From Opitutaceae bacterium (GTDB taxonomy: Bacteria > Verrucomicrobiota > Verrucomicrobiia > Opitutales > Opitutaceae): a DNA stretch of 49,916 nt. Position numbers and translations under genes: made by a program. Location of the stretch: NCBI GenBank assembly GCA_018402455.1, contig JAGYIG010000025.1, forward strand, positions 1 through 49,916, given 5' to 3'. This document shows positions 7,960 through 17,129 of this stretch, in pieces; position 1 is the stretch's first letter; each line of letters opens with the position of its first letter. Below the pieces are notes generated by a model that saw nothing but the letters and a program-made list of their open reading frames with translations, did not search any database and was not told where the DNA came from.

Positions 7960-9534
7960 TCAACGAAACTGCACCCCTTCCACGTTGCGTTGATCTAGCG
8001 GCGCAAAATCTTCCAACGACTCCGCCCGCTCGCCGCCAATCATCACGCTCTCAAACACAAACCCGCGCACCGTCTCCTTGCCGCGCAACACGTTCGTAAC
8101 GCCTCCCTCATAGTGCGGCACCGACTCGAACCAGATGTCGCGAAAAACGAAGTCCTCGTAACTCACCTCCTCCGTGCGCGAACCAATATAAAACAGCCGA
8201 TTCACCTGCGCATCCACGCGGATGTCCTCAAAAACCTTGTTCCGCACGGTGAACGCCTGGGCGCTGCGGAAGGTCGCCGTCCATACGCCGCGGTTGGCCG
8301 CTACGCTCGGTCCCACCGGCGGCGTCCAGCCGGCCGGCGAGCCCAACCCGTCCTGTCCCGGATTCGGCAGGTTGTCCCACTCGCCCCGCACCACGTCGCA
8401 GCGCCGCACGTGCACCGGCGTGTTGTTGTCGCGACTGCCGCTCCAGCCGAACTGAAACACCGCGCCGTTCACCATGCCCCAGTAAACACAGTCCTCGATC
8501 GAGCCGTCGTTCACATAGGTCGCGTCATCATTCACCCGCATGAAACAACCGCGTTTGTTTTCGCCGTGCACCCCATCGCTGGAGTAACGCCAGCCGAAGG
8601 TTTTAAGGTTCTCGTTGTGCTCCGCCCAGCCCACGCAGAAGTGATACGGATGCGCCACCAGCACGCCTTCGAAACGCGTGCCGTTTTCATCCGAACCGCG
8701 CGGCGACCGATAGTTGAGCAGCGGCCTCACCCACTCGCCGTCCGGACTGATCCACGCCGGATAACGCTCGCGCCAGTCCGGCACCGCCTTCGCAAAAGGC
8801 CAGCGCGAGCCGATGATCATGCCGCGCCCCGCCACGGTGAACCCCGGTTTGCGCACATCCACCCGACCGTCGATGATCGTGTCATGCGGTACGTAGAGCG
8901 CGTCGTAGGGACTGTCCTCCCCGATCAGCAGCCGGTTCAACTCGTCCAGGTGCGGCGAATCCGCCGTGATCACCCCCGGCGGCAACCGCAGTACCCGGCC
9001 CACCGGCACCGCCGACGGCGGATTGAGAAACACCATCAGCCCATCCTGCAGCGCATCGCCATCAAAGGCTGGTGCATTGATCTCCACCAACACGCTGCGC
9101 GTCACCCAATACGGCTCGATCTCGAACTCCACCCACGTGTCGCCCCGCACCATCGTCGCCTCCAATTCACGCAGCCGCGTCGGCTTCAGCCGCAGCGTTT
9201 CGATTTGTGAACCATCGATCAGTTCCACCCGCACGCGCACGCGCTCATCGCTGTCCACCTGCGCCACATGCACCGCCGTCTCCGCGTGTTTGACCGGCAG
9301 CGTCTCCGGATCGAGGTAGTCTGGCCACAACTTATAGGTCGCCGTGGCCTGCGACGCCACCTCCCAGACCCCGGCCTCCTCCGCCGCTTGCACCAACACC
9401 CGGTAACGCGGCGACACCGCCACCCCCCGGGGATACGGCGCATCCGCCGTCGTGGGCGCGACGGGAAAACGATCCACCGCCGCCGACGCGACGACAGCGA
9501 AGCAAAGAGAAAGCAAAGAAAGGGATTTGATCAT
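7960..9534 (-). CDS. Secreted right-handed beta-helix glycosidase (GH49/GH28-like)
   Basis: 524 residues; the ATG at 9534 starts a signal peptide (MIKSLSLLSLCFAVVASAA). The N-terminal 200 residues are a beta-rich domain, followed by a parallel beta-helix with GVITADSP, GRGMIIGSRW and repeated short strands. Asp320 (SDGVHG) and Asp336/Asp337 (RVNDDATY) sit as the Asp plus Asp-Asp triad does in clan GH-N enzymes (GH28 polygalacturonases, GH49 dextranases). The stretch VNGAVFQFGWSG recurs as VNGAPFQLGWGG in the protein at 12986, so the two are distant paralogues. It is the only minus-strand gene in the first 33 kb and converges on the GH43 pair. The substrate is unknown; inactive or lyase-like variants of this fold exist. 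Confidence 0.75.
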   Translation of the reverse strand: MIKSLSLLSLCFAVVASAAVDRFPVAPTTADAPYPRGVAVSPRYRVLVQAAEEAGVWEVASQATATYKLWPDYLDPETLPVKHAETAVHVAQVDSDERVRVRVELIDGSQIETLRLKPTRLRELEATMVRGDTWVEFEIEPYWVTRSVLVEINAPAFDGDALQDGLMVFLNPPSAVPVGRVLRLPPGVITADSPHLDELNRLLIGEDSPYDALYVPHDTIIDGRVDVRKPGFTVAGRGMIIGSRWPFAKAVPDWRERYPAWISPDGEWVRPLLNYRSPRGSDENGTRFEGVLVAHPYHFCVGWAEHNENLKTFGWRYSSDGVHGENKRGCFMRVNDDATYVNDGSIEDCVYWGMVNGAVFQFGWSGSRDNNTPVHVRRCDVVRGEWDNLPNPGQDGLGSPAGWTPPVGPSVAANRGVWTATFRSAQAFTVRNKVFEDIRVDAQVNRLFYIGSRTEEVSYEDFVFRDIWFESVPHYEGGVTNVLRGKETVRGFVFESVMIGGERAESLEDFAPLDQRNVEGVQFR

Positions 9535-9993
9535 GAGCCCCCCACCCAAACCCCACCCGCCGTAAACCTGCAGCCCCCCGCCATGTGACCGTCCCGAACG
9601 CCCGAAACAGAACAGCTCGCTGCACTCTCGGGACCTTTTCGAAGCCGGAGAGATGGTGGAGGATTCAGTTGTCCCGGAAACCTTGCGGACTGTCCCCGAC
9701 AGCAAGCGTTACCGCGCTCCCGCAACCGCACCCCAGCAGTCCAACCAGCACCAGGATCAACTCGCGAAACATCGGCGAGGCTGGCGCCCTCGACTGCCCC
9801 CGACCACACCCGTTTCCCGGCCGCAAAATCAAGGTATTTAGACGCATATTCTCATGGCGGGCCGGGGGCGCAAATGCTAGCTTGAGAGCCAAATTCCCTC
9901 GGTGGGGCGTGGGACTCCCCACCCTGATTCTGGTCACCAACCCAGGCAACCCACTCACCGATGCCGCGCCCCCAACACAACTTCCCCTGCTCC
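9535..9993. other. Divergent intergenic region (459 nt)
   Basis: This separates the minus-strand beta-helix gene from the plus-strand GH-A gene, so it should hold two promoters. No strong -35/-10 pair was recognised; TATTCT at about 9847 is a weak -10-like hexamer for the plus strand. A GC-rich inverted repeat (GGTGGGG at 9901-9907, CCCCACC at 9917-9923, 9-nt loop) lies about 70 nt before the downstream start and could form a hairpin in the mRNA leader. Open frames that cross this region on the plus strand have Arg/Pro/Ser-rich translations that look non-coding. One tiny minus-strand frame (9665-9772) is listed separately. Confidence 0.5.
9665..9772 (-). CDS. Possible 35-residue lipoprotein-like small ORF
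   Basis: It runs from the ATG at 9772 to the TGA at 9665. The translation begins MFRELILVLVGLLGCGCGSA, which looks like a lipoprotein signal (hydrophobic stretch then LLGC, Cys15), followed by about 17 polar residues. It lies alone in the divergent intergenic region. I recognise no family. With only 35 codons in GC-rich DNA this may be chance; the signal-peptide-like composition is the only reason to list it. Confidence 0.2.
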   Translation of the reverse strand: MFRELILVLVGLLGCGCGSAVTLAVGDSPQGFRDN

Positions 9994-11454
9994 ATGAACA
10001 AACTGCCCCAACTCCGCGTTGCACTCCTGACCCTGGCCTTGGTCGCTGGCCTGGCGCCGGCCCTCCAGACGCAAGCCGCCCCGGCCCGGAAAACCACCGT
10101 CACCCTCGTCGGCGACAAATTTCAGGTGAACGGCAATCCGACCTACCCCGGGCGCGTTTGGACGACCTCAACTGGGGAATCCTTTTCCGTCGAGGGCCTC
10201 CTAATGAACTCCCGTATGGTCCAAGGCATTTTCGACGACCTGAATCCCCAGACCCGCGGCCAGTGGGCCTATCCCGACACGAAGCAATGGGACCCGGATC
10301 GGAACACCCGCGAGTTCATCGCCGCCATGCCCCTGTGGCGCGAGTATGGTATGCTCGGTTTCACCATCAACCTCCAGGGCGGATGCCCCTACGGTTACTG
10401 CCGCACCCAACCCTGGGACAACTCGGCCTTTGCCCCCGACGGTTCACTGCGGGAAGACTTCATGCAGCGCCTCGAGCGGATTCTCGACCGCGCCGACGAA
10501 CTCGGCATGGTCGCCATCGTCGGGTATTTCTACTTCGGCCAGGATGAACGCTTGGTGGATGAAGCCGCCGTCAAACGCGCGGTGACCAACGCCACGGAAT
10601 GGATCCTGAAAAAGGGTTACACCAACGTCATCGTGGAAGTGAACAACGAGTGCGACGTGCAGGCCTACGATCACGCCATTCTCAAGTGCGGCCGCGTGCA
10701 TGAGCTGATCACGCAGGCCAAGGCCATCCGCCACGACGGCCGCTCGCTGCTGGTCGGCACCTCCCACAAGGGCAACACCGTTCCCCTCCCCCGCATCATC
10801 GAGGTTTCCGATTTCGTCCTGCTGCACGGCAATGGCGTCATCAAACCGGAACGCATGAAGGAAATGATCGACCAGGTGCGCGCCATGGACGTCTACAAAA
10901 ACGTGCCCATCGTGGTCAACGAGGACGACCGGCCCTGGCTGACCAAGGAGCAGGGCTGGGGCGACTACGGCAACAACATGGCCGTGGCCGTACAAAACTA
11001 CGCCTCATGGGGATTCTTTGATTTTCGCCGCGAACCGGAGAACGCCCTGTTCAATGAAGGCTTCCAAAGTGTGCCGATCAACTGGCAGATTTCCTCCGAG
11101 CGCAAACAGGCCTTCTTCGATCTCCTCGCCCGCATCACCGGGTATCCGGGCGCGCCCAAACTGGCCATGCAATGGTTCGACGATCCCGGCAAGGTGACCG
11201 TCGTCGTGCCGGACGCCGAAAAGTTCCCCGCCCTCAAGGAGGTGAGCCTGCTGGTCAACAACGAGGTGGTGCAAACGCGTACCCAGGCCCCCTACGACTT
11301 TGCCCTCCCCGCCATGCCGGAAAGCTGGCACCAGGTTAAGGCCCGGGCGAAATACCAGTCCGGCACCGAAGAGATCACGGTCGAGACCCCGCTGCATGAA
11401 AACCCTTGGTGGAACTACGGCGGCGCCCAGCACAAACCCTTCATCGGACAATAG
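9994..11454 (+). CDS. Exported clan GH-A (GH5-like) glycoside hydrolase
   Basis: 486 residues. ATG 9994 begins a signal peptide (MNKLPQLRVALLTLALVAGL); the frame is open upstream to 9961, but that start would mask it. A TIM barrel runs from about residue 60 to 390, with the clan GH-A signature: acid/base Glu219 in VEVNNECDV at the end of strand 4 and nucleophile Glu310 in PIVVNEDDRPW. The C-terminal 80 residues look like a small beta domain (VTVVVPDAE, VSLLVNNEVV). GH5 or a neighbouring clan-A family is likely; the exact family and substrate are not clear. The gene stands alone and ends at a strong intrinsic terminator (11511-11540). Confidence 0.75.
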   Translation: MNKLPQLRVALLTLALVAGLAPALQTQAAPARKTTVTLVGDKFQVNGNPTYPGRVWTTSTGESFSVEGLLMNSRMVQGIFDDLNPQTRGQWAYPDTKQWDPDRNTREFIAAMPLWREYGMLGFTINLQGGCPYGYCRTQPWDNSAFAPDGSLREDFMQRLERILDRADELGMVAIVGYFYFGQDERLVDEAAVKRAVTNATEWILKKGYTNVIVEVNNECDVQAYDHAILKCGRVHELITQAKAIRHDGRSLLVGTSHKGNTVPLPRIIEVSDFVLLHGNGVIKPERMKEMIDQVRAMDVYKNVPIVVNEDDRPWLTKEQGWGDYGNNMAVAVQNYASWGFFDFRREPENALFNEGFQSVPINWQISSERKQAFFDLLARITGYPGAPKLAMQWFDDPGKVTVVVPDAEKFPALKEVSLLVNNEVVQTRTQAPYDFALPAMPESWHQVKARAKYQSGTEEITVETPLHENPWWNYGGAQHKPFIGQ

Positions 11455-11510
11455 ACTCGACCGCACGTTTCTGAAATACGCTCCGCTTTCCCAGCTCGGG
11501 TAGAGCAAGA

Positions 11511-11540
11511 CCAAGGGGCCGCCCTTGGAGTTTTTTTTTT
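11511..11540 (+). terminator. Rho-independent terminator after the GH-A gene
   Basis: A perfect 7-bp stem, CCAAGGG (11511-11517) with CCCTTGG (11522-11528), has a 4-nt loop GCCG and is followed after two bases by ten T residues (11531-11540). It sits 57 nt after the stop at 11454. The T run is directly followed by nine G residues (11541-11549), an unusual homopolymer junction. Confidence 0.9.
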
Positions 11541-11549
11541 GGGGGGGGG

Positions 11550-11748
11550 AGCGGTATGATTCGTGGCGATCCGCAGTCTTTAATTTGCCTCCCATCCCGT
11601 TCGCCCCCGGGCGCCGAACAGGTGCGCCGCTACCCCGCCGGGGCGCCCTGTGACGGTAAAGTCTAGGGAGACTTCCGTCCGGCCCGAGCCGGCCCTTCCC
11701 TGCTTCCTCGCCCGCTCCGCCGCCTGCCCAGCCCCGCTCGTCCCCTCA
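11550..11748. other. GC-rich structured leader region upstream of the lactonase-type gene
   Basis: No gene is seen here. An inverted repeat GGGCGCC (11609-11615) with GGCGCCC (11642-11648) encloses a second small hairpin CCCC-GCC-GGGG (11633-11643), so alternative structures compete. TGACGGTAAA follows at about 11651. This could be a leader or promoter region for the gene starting at 11749; no known riboswitch was recognised. Confidence 0.3.
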
Positions 11749-12855
11749 ATGAACCGCTCTGTGCTCCCTTTCACCTGCGGAAGCCTTCTTGCCGTGCTTG
11801 TTTCCGCCCAACCTCTCTACCTCGGCTCCTCCCATCGCGAAGGGCAGGCCGGCCTCTACGTGACCCATTTTGACGCCCAGAAGGGCTCCCTCAGCCAACC
11901 TCGTCGACTGACCGGGAAGCAACCGTTCTTCTTCGCCATCACGGCAGACGGCAGCCACCTTTACGCCTCCGGACACCAGGACGCGGGCGAGACCCCATCG
12001 GTGCTCCGTTCCTACGCCATTGAAGCCGATGGCAGCGTCCGCTTGATCGATACCTTGGCCTTCCCCGGCCGGATCCCGCTGCACCTGTCACTCAGCCCCG
12101 ATGAACGTTTTGCCCTCGTCGCAAACTACCTCACCCCCACCGTCGTTTCGATCCCCTTGCGGCCCCACGGGAAACTCGGGGCCGTGGTGGCAGCGGTGAC
12201 CTTGACCGGGGCCAGCATTCACCCCGACCGCCAGGACCACGCCTATCCCCACTCTGTGAACTTCTCCCCCGACGGCCGTTTTGCCTACGTCGCCGACCGC
12301 GGCACGGATCGCATCGGGGGCTACGCCTTCGACCCGCCATCGGGCACCCTGCAACCGCTGGGGCGCGTCATGGTCACGCGTCCAGGGGCCGGCCCCCGTC
12401 ACCTTTCGTGGCACCCCGACGGCACTCGCGCCTACGTGATCAACGAAATCAACGGCAGCCTCACCCCCCACCTCTACGACCCGGCGACCGGCCACCTGAC
12501 CGAGGGCCCCAGCTACCCCACGGTGTCCAATGCGGACCCCACCCTGAATCTGAGTGCCGAGGTGAAGGTGCATCCCAACGGCCGGTTTGTCTACGCCACC
12601 AACCGCGGGCCCAACACCATTGCCGTCTTCGAGATCGCCGACGGCACCGGTCTCGAATTTAAACAATCCATCTCAACCGGAGGAGACCATCCCCGCTACT
12701 TCGTCATCGACCCCTCGGGCCAGTGGCTGATCGTCTGCAACCAACACTCCAACCGGGTCAACGTCTTTGCCCTCGACCCCATCACCGGCCGCCTCACCGC
12801 CACCGCGCAGGGTCTCGATTTCCCCCACCCCACCGACCTGAAATTCGCTCCCTAG
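11749..12855 (+). CDS. Lactonase-family seven-bladed beta-propeller (6-phosphogluconolactonase/Pgl type)
   Basis: 368 residues. ATG 11749 gives MNRSVLPFTCGSLLAVLVSAQ, a probable signal peptide, so it is likely exported, unlike cytoplasmic Pgl. Repeated blade motifs of the lactonase family are clear: FFFAITADGSHLYAS, HLSLSPDERFALVANY, HSVNFSPDGRFAYVAD, HLSWHPDGTRAYVINE, VKVHPNGRFVYATNRG, YFVIDPSGQWLIVCNQ and a final GLDFPHPTDLKF. Length and repeats match the family. Family members hydrolyse sugar lactones; an exported form in this locus might act on lactones made by oxidised sugars, but no substrate can be read from sequence. Confidence 0.85.
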   Translation: MNRSVLPFTCGSLLAVLVSAQPLYLGSSHREGQAGLYVTHFDAQKGSLSQPRRLTGKQPFFFAITADGSHLYASGHQDAGETPSVLRSYAIEADGSVRLIDTLAFPGRIPLHLSLSPDERFALVANYLTPTVVSIPLRPHGKLGAVVAAVTLTGASIHPDRQDHAYPHSVNFSPDGRFAYVADRGTDRIGGYAFDPPSGTLQPLGRVMVTRPGAGPRHLSWHPDGTRAYVINEINGSLTPHLYDPATGHLTEGPSYPTVSNADPTLNLSAEVKVHPNGRFVYATNRGPNTIAVFEIADGTGLEFKQSISTGGDHPRYFVIDPSGQWLIVCNQHSNRVNVFALDPITGRLTATAQGLDFPHPTDLKFAP

Positions 12856-12985
12856 CGCCTCGATTCACAGCTGGTCTCACTGGAAATGACCGAGGCGAGC
12901 AGAGCCCGGCGTCACCCACCGACCGGCTCCGATCTCCCCTCCTCCTCGTCTATCTTGTCCCCGCTTGACTTCGGTCACCCTTCCC

Positions 12986-14350
12986 ATGCCGCCGCTCCAA
13001 AAACTCCTGATCTGTCTGAGTGCCTTGGGGGTGCCCTGCATCACCTCCGCCGCCGTCTGGACGTATCCTTCGCCCCATGACGATTTCACGTCCCCGCACT
13101 ACGCGGTGACGGTGATCCAGGACGGCGTCCGCCACCCTTCGTTTACCTACCGGCATCGCCACCAGGACCCGCCCCTGATGGATCGCATGTCCGACACCAA
13201 CCACTGGACCACGTTCTCGTTTGACGGTGAAATCACCGTCGAGATCACCGTCACCGGTTTCGATCCCGCCGGCACCGAAATTCGCCCTCTGCGGCGCAAG
13301 CTCACCCCGACCGTCGATGGCAACACCGTTCGCTTCACCCTCTCCGACCCCGGCCAGTTCTGGATCAAGATCCCCGGCACCGAGGAGCATCCCCTCTTCC
13401 TCTTCGCCGATCCCCCCGAGGTCGATGTGCCGGATCGCAACGACCCCAACGTCATTTGGTTCGAGGCTGGCAAGATACATGAGATCGGGGAGCGCTACCT
13501 CATCACCGATGGTCAGACGGTTTACATCGAAGGCGGAGCCTACGTCATCGGTTCCATCGCCGCCGAAAGTCAGTCCAACCTCACCGTGCGTGGCCGGGGC
13601 ATCCTGTCCGGCTACGGCTACCCCCGGCGACCGGGGCCGCAGAGCATCCCCTACAACACGATCATGTTCAACGGGCCCGGCACCCACCAACTCGTCGAGG
13701 GCATCACCCTCACCAATCCGACCCACTTTTGCATTTTGTCCCGGGGCAAAATAACCACGCGCCGCGTCAAGTTGTTTGGCTTTTGGCATCAGACGGACGG
13801 ATGGGGCGGTGGCCCCGGCTCGGTCATCGAAGACAGCTTTATGAAGGTCAACGACGACAACGTGAAGTTCTACCACCCCGATCAAATTGCCCGCCGACTG
13901 GTGCTCTACCAACAGGTCAATGGGGCTCCCTTCCAACTCGGCTGGGGCGGCGCGGGCCAGCAGGCCACCAACGTGCTCGCCGAGGACATCGACATCATCG
14001 CCTGCGAGGCCGCTCACAAGATCACCGATGAACGCAATCAGGCCATCCTCAACCTGCGAAATCAAAACGCGGCCAGCACCATCGATGGGGTGACCTTGCG
14101 CCGGGTGTTCATCGACAGCGACATCGCCATGCTCGTCGGCCTCACCCGCGTCAAAGGCACCGTGCGCAATCTGCGGTTGGAGAATGTGCATGTGCGCGGC
14201 GCGATGAACGGCCGCCACTTCATCACCACCGAGGACGACGGTAACGTGACCGGCATCACTTTTGACAACGTCACCATCAACGGCGAGCCCGCCACCGCCG
14301 ACCGCAACCCGCAACACTGGTCCCTCACGGGCGAAAACATCAAACCGTAA
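12986..14350 (+). CDS. Secreted right-handed beta-helix glycosidase (GH49/GH28-like)
   Basis: 454 residues; ATG 12986 starts a signal peptide (MPPLQKLLICLSALGVPCITS). A frame-consistent TTG at 12965 is less likely. The N-terminal beta domain (about 25-165) is followed by a beta-helix (GGAYVIGSIAA, NLTVRGRGILSGYGY). Asp271 in HQTDGWGG and Asp290/Asp291 in KVNDDNVKF match the catalytic Asp layout of clan GH-N, and VNGAPFQLGWGG is shared with the protein at 7960-9534. The enzyme probably cleaves an alpha-linked polysaccharide backbone outside the cytoplasm (inferred from family). Its neighbours, a lactonase propeller upstream and an alpha-glucuronidase-like protein downstream, point to an acidic polysaccharide. 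Confidence 0.8.
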   Translation: MPPLQKLLICLSALGVPCITSAAVWTYPSPHDDFTSPHYAVTVIQDGVRHPSFTYRHRHQDPPLMDRMSDTNHWTTFSFDGEITVEITVTGFDPAGTEIRPLRRKLTPTVDGNTVRFTLSDPGQFWIKIPGTEEHPLFLFADPPEVDVPDRNDPNVIWFEAGKIHEIGERYLITDGQTVYIEGGAYVIGSIAAESQSNLTVRGRGILSGYGYPRRPGPQSIPYNTIMFNGPGTHQLVEGITLTNPTHFCILSRGKITTRRVKLFGFWHQTDGWGGGPGSVIEDSFMKVNDDNVKFYHPDQIARRLVLYQQVNGAPFQLGWGGAGQQATNVLAEDIDIIACEAAHKITDERNQAILNLRNQNAASTIDGVTLRRVFIDSDIAMLVGLTRVKGTVRNLRLENVHVRGAMNGRHFITTEDDGNVTGITFDNVTINGEPATADRNPQHWSLTGENIKP

Positions 14351-14513
14351 GCCCAGCCACTTGCTGCCGTTTCCATCGCAACCAGCCGAGGCAATCCAAG
14401 CCACGCCACCGCATTTCCCACCCGGACCATCCTTCCTCCTTGGCCTTCGTTTCCTTCGTTTCTTGGTGTAAAAACCATTCCCCTCCTCCCTCACCCCTGA
14501 GCACGCCCCTGTC

Positions 14514-17036
14514 ATGAAACCCCTTCTCCTCGCCATCGCCATGGTGCTCCCCACGGCGTGCACCATCGCCGCCCCCCAGGTCCAAAACCGCTCCGGCTTC
14601 CCCGACGTCGCGTTCGGACTGGCCGAACTGCGCCGCGCCGCCGCCAGCCACTCCGATGGGCCCAGCCTATCGCTCCACCGCGACGAAACCCTGCCCCCGC
14701 AAGGCTTCCGCTTGGAAACCAGCCCCACGCTCACGCTCCATGCGGCCGACGCCGCCGGCCTCACCTACGGCCTGCTGGAGTTGGCCGAACAAATCCGCCT
14801 CTACGGCGCCGCCCGCGTCACCGCCACCACGCAGGCTCCGGCCCAACTCGTCCGCGGTATCAAATTCAACATCCCCCTCGATGTCCGCACCCCCACCTAC
14901 ACCGAGCCTTCCGCCGCTGCCCAAAACGCCATGGAACAGGTGTGGGATCGTCAATTCTGGTTCGACTACCTCGATCATCTGGCAAGCCACCGCTACAACC
15001 TCGTCTCACTGTGGAACCTGCACCCGTTTCCTTCCCTCGTCCGGGTGCCGGAATATCCCGGCGTCGCTCTCGATGACGTGCGCAAATCCACTGTCGCTTG
15101 GGAGGAAAATTACCGCCTCGAAGCCATCGGCTTGGATGCCCCGGAGATTGTCGACAACCACCGCACCCTTCATCACCTGACGATCGACGACAAGATCGCC
15201 TTCTGGCGCGAAATCATGGCCTACGCCAAGGCCCGCCATATCAAGTTCTACGTCATCACTTGGAACATCTTCGTCAACGGCACCGACGGCAAATACGGGA
15301 TCACCGACGACATCACCAACCCCGTCACCCGCGATTACTTCGCCGCGAGCGTGCGAGCCATGTTCAACACCTACCCCGATCTGGCCGGGATCGGCCTGAC
15401 CACCGGCGAGAACATGCCCGGAGCTTCCTTCGACGAAAAGGAAGACTGGGCCTTCGACGCCTATGGGCGCGGGATCCTCGATGTCGCCCGTCGCGAACCC
15501 GACCGCTCGTTCACCTTCATCCATCGCCAACACCAGACCAAGGCACGCGATATCGCCGACAAATTCCAGCCGCTCATCGACGCGCCCAACATCAATTTCC
15601 TCTTCAGTTTCAAATACGCGGAAGCTCACGTTATGAGCGCCACCACCCAGCCCTTCAAAGACAACTTCATCCAAGACATCCCGCCGCAACAGACGCTCTG
15701 GACCCTGCGCAACGACGACAACTACCTCTTCCGCTGGGGCGGCGCCGATTTTGTCCGCGAATTCATCCAAAACATCCCCACCGATGTCACCGCCGGTATG
15801 TATTATGGATCCGATCAGTGGGTCTGGACACGCGAGTTCCTTTCCACCGAGCCCACCACACCCCGCCAGCTCGCCTTCGAAAAACACTGGTTCCATTGGC
15901 TGCTCTGGGGGCGGCTGTCTTTTCAGCCCGAACTCGATAACCAACGGCTCACCGACCTGATTGGCGCCAGATTCCCCGCGATTGACCCCGCCGTGCTTTT
16001 TTCGGCCTGGAACGACGCGGCCATGATCTACCCCCTCACCACCGGGTTCCACTGGGGGGCCCTCGATTTCCAATGGTATATCGAGGCCTGCCAAAGCCGA
16101 CCGGGCGCCGCGGCCACCCCGACCGGGTTCCACGACATCAATCGTTTTATTTCCCTGCCGCCCCACCCCGGCACCAACACGCTCTCCATCCCGGAGTTCG
16201 TCGAAACGGAACTGGCTCAAAAACCACCAACCGGAGTGACCCCGCTGCAAATTGCCGCCGAACTCCTGCGAAGGGCCCAATCGGCCTTGGCGGCCGTCGA
16301 CCAAATCGATGCCACCGGCCATCCTGAACTCCGTCAAACCTTGGAGGATATCCGGGCTCAGGCCTACCTCGGATCCTACTACGGCCACAAGATTCGAGCC
16401 GCCACCGATCTGCGGTTTCTCCGCGTAACCCTCGCGGGCCACTACCAGGCTTCGCTCGCCCGCAACCTCAATCAAGCCGCCCACTTCTGGAGACGCTACG
16501 CCGCAACCGCAGATGCCCTCTACACGTTGCGACCGCTCTGGACCAACCGGGTGGGCTACGTCGATCTCGCGCAAACCTACCAAAGCGTGCTCTACGACCT
16601 GACCATCAGCGGCGTCGATCCCGCCATCCCCCATGTCCCGCCCACCCCCGGCGGCACCTTGCTCGAAGCCGAAGCTACCGACCCGACCCGGTCCCGGGCC
16701 GACGCCATGTCGGGATTCACCGGCACCGGCTACCTCGACCTGCAAGGCGGCGAAGGCAACCAGGCCATCACCTGGACCTACGTGGCTCCCCGCACGGGCA
16801 CCTACCTGCTTGAGTTTCGTCACGCCCAGCGCTGGGGCGGTGCCCGTATCCCGGCCACTCTCACCATCAACGACGAGCCCCAACCGGACTTCGCCCTCAC
16901 CCACTCCGGCACCAACCGCAATTGGGTCTGGGATCGCGCCACGGTGCTGCTACAGCAGGGCCCCAATACCCTCACCCTCCTGCCCGGCGGCTCGCCCCGC
17001 ATCGATCACCTCAACGTGATCGACACCGGATACTGA
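14514..17036 (+). CDS. Alpha-glucuronidase/GH20-like TIM-barrel hydrolase with C-terminal carbohydrate-binding module
   Basis: 840 residues with a signal peptide (MKPLLLAIAMVLPTACTIAA). Residues about 30-105 look like the small alpha/beta domain that precedes the barrel in GH20, GH67 and GH115 proteins (ADAAGLTYGLLELAEQIR). The barrel shows LASHRYNLVSLWNLHPF, IKFYVITWNIF and IGLTTGENMPG. A helical region follows (540-690). The last 120 residues (LEAEATDP, TGYLDLQGG, WTYVAPRTGTYLLEFR) look like a CBM6/CBM35-type beta-sandwich. Removal of uronic acid side groups is a reasonable guess, but the catalytic acids are not certain and the exact family is unknown to me. It lies 163 nt after the beta-helix gene. 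Confidence 0.65.
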   Translation: MKPLLLAIAMVLPTACTIAAPQVQNRSGFPDVAFGLAELRRAAASHSDGPSLSLHRDETLPPQGFRLETSPTLTLHAADAAGLTYGLLELAEQIRLYGAARVTATTQAPAQLVRGIKFNIPLDVRTPTYTEPSAAAQNAMEQVWDRQFWFDYLDHLASHRYNLVSLWNLHPFPSLVRVPEYPGVALDDVRKSTVAWEENYRLEAIGLDAPEIVDNHRTLHHLTIDDKIAFWREIMAYAKARHIKFYVITWNIFVNGTDGKYGITDDITNPVTRDYFAASVRAMFNTYPDLAGIGLTTGENMPGASFDEKEDWAFDAYGRGILDVARREPDRSFTFIHRQHQTKARDIADKFQPLIDAPNINFLFSFKYAEAHVMSATTQPFKDNFIQDIPPQQTLWTLRNDDNYLFRWGGADFVREFIQNIPTDVTAGMYYGSDQWVWTREFLSTEPTTPRQLAFEKHWFHWLLWGRLSFQPELDNQRLTDLIGARFPAIDPAVLFSAWNDAAMIYPLTTGFHWGALDFQWYIEACQSRPGAAATPTGFHDINRFISLPPHPGTNTLSIPEFVETELAQKPPTGVTPLQIAAELLRRAQSALAAVDQIDATGHPELRQTLEDIRAQAYLGSYYGHKIRAATDLRFLRVTLAGHYQASLARNLNQAAHFWRRYAATADALYTLRPLWTNRVGYVDLAQTYQSVLYDLTISGVDPAIPHVPPTPGGTLLEAEATDPTRSRADAMSGFTGTGYLDLQGGEGNQAITWTYVAPRTGTYLLEFRHAQRWGGARIPATLTINDEPQPDFALTHSGTNRNWVWDRATVLLQQGPNTLTLLPGGSPRIDHLNVIDTGY

Positions 17037-17129
17037 ACGCACCCGCGCCCCGCGACCGCACCTACAAGACGGTCCACTGAATCCCCGGTTCCCGTTCCCC
17101 GGCCCCTCTGCTCGGATCGGGTCTTGCTT

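Noticed and set aside
8113-9210. Plus-strand open frame of 365 codons opposite the first beta-helix gene
   Set aside because: Arg/His-rich translation with no domain; the minus-strand gene has a signal peptide and an Asp triad.
9585-10547. Plus-strand open frame of 320 codons covering the divergent region and the start of the GH-A gene
   Set aside because: It overlaps the GH-A gene in another frame and has Arg/Pro-rich composition; no signal or domain.
12856-12900. Inverted repeat CGCCTCG...CGAGGCG after the lactonase-type gene as a terminator
   Set aside because: The loop is about 29 nt and no T run follows; too weak to call.
12950-14764. Minus-strand open frame of 604 codons opposite the beta-helix gene
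   Set aside because: Antisense shadow spanning the beta-helix gene and the start of the next gene; composition is non-protein-like.
15006-16904. Minus-strand open frame of 632 codons opposite the alpha-glucuronidase-like gene
   Set aside because: Antisense shadow with low-complexity Gly/Val/Glu composition and no recognisable motif.
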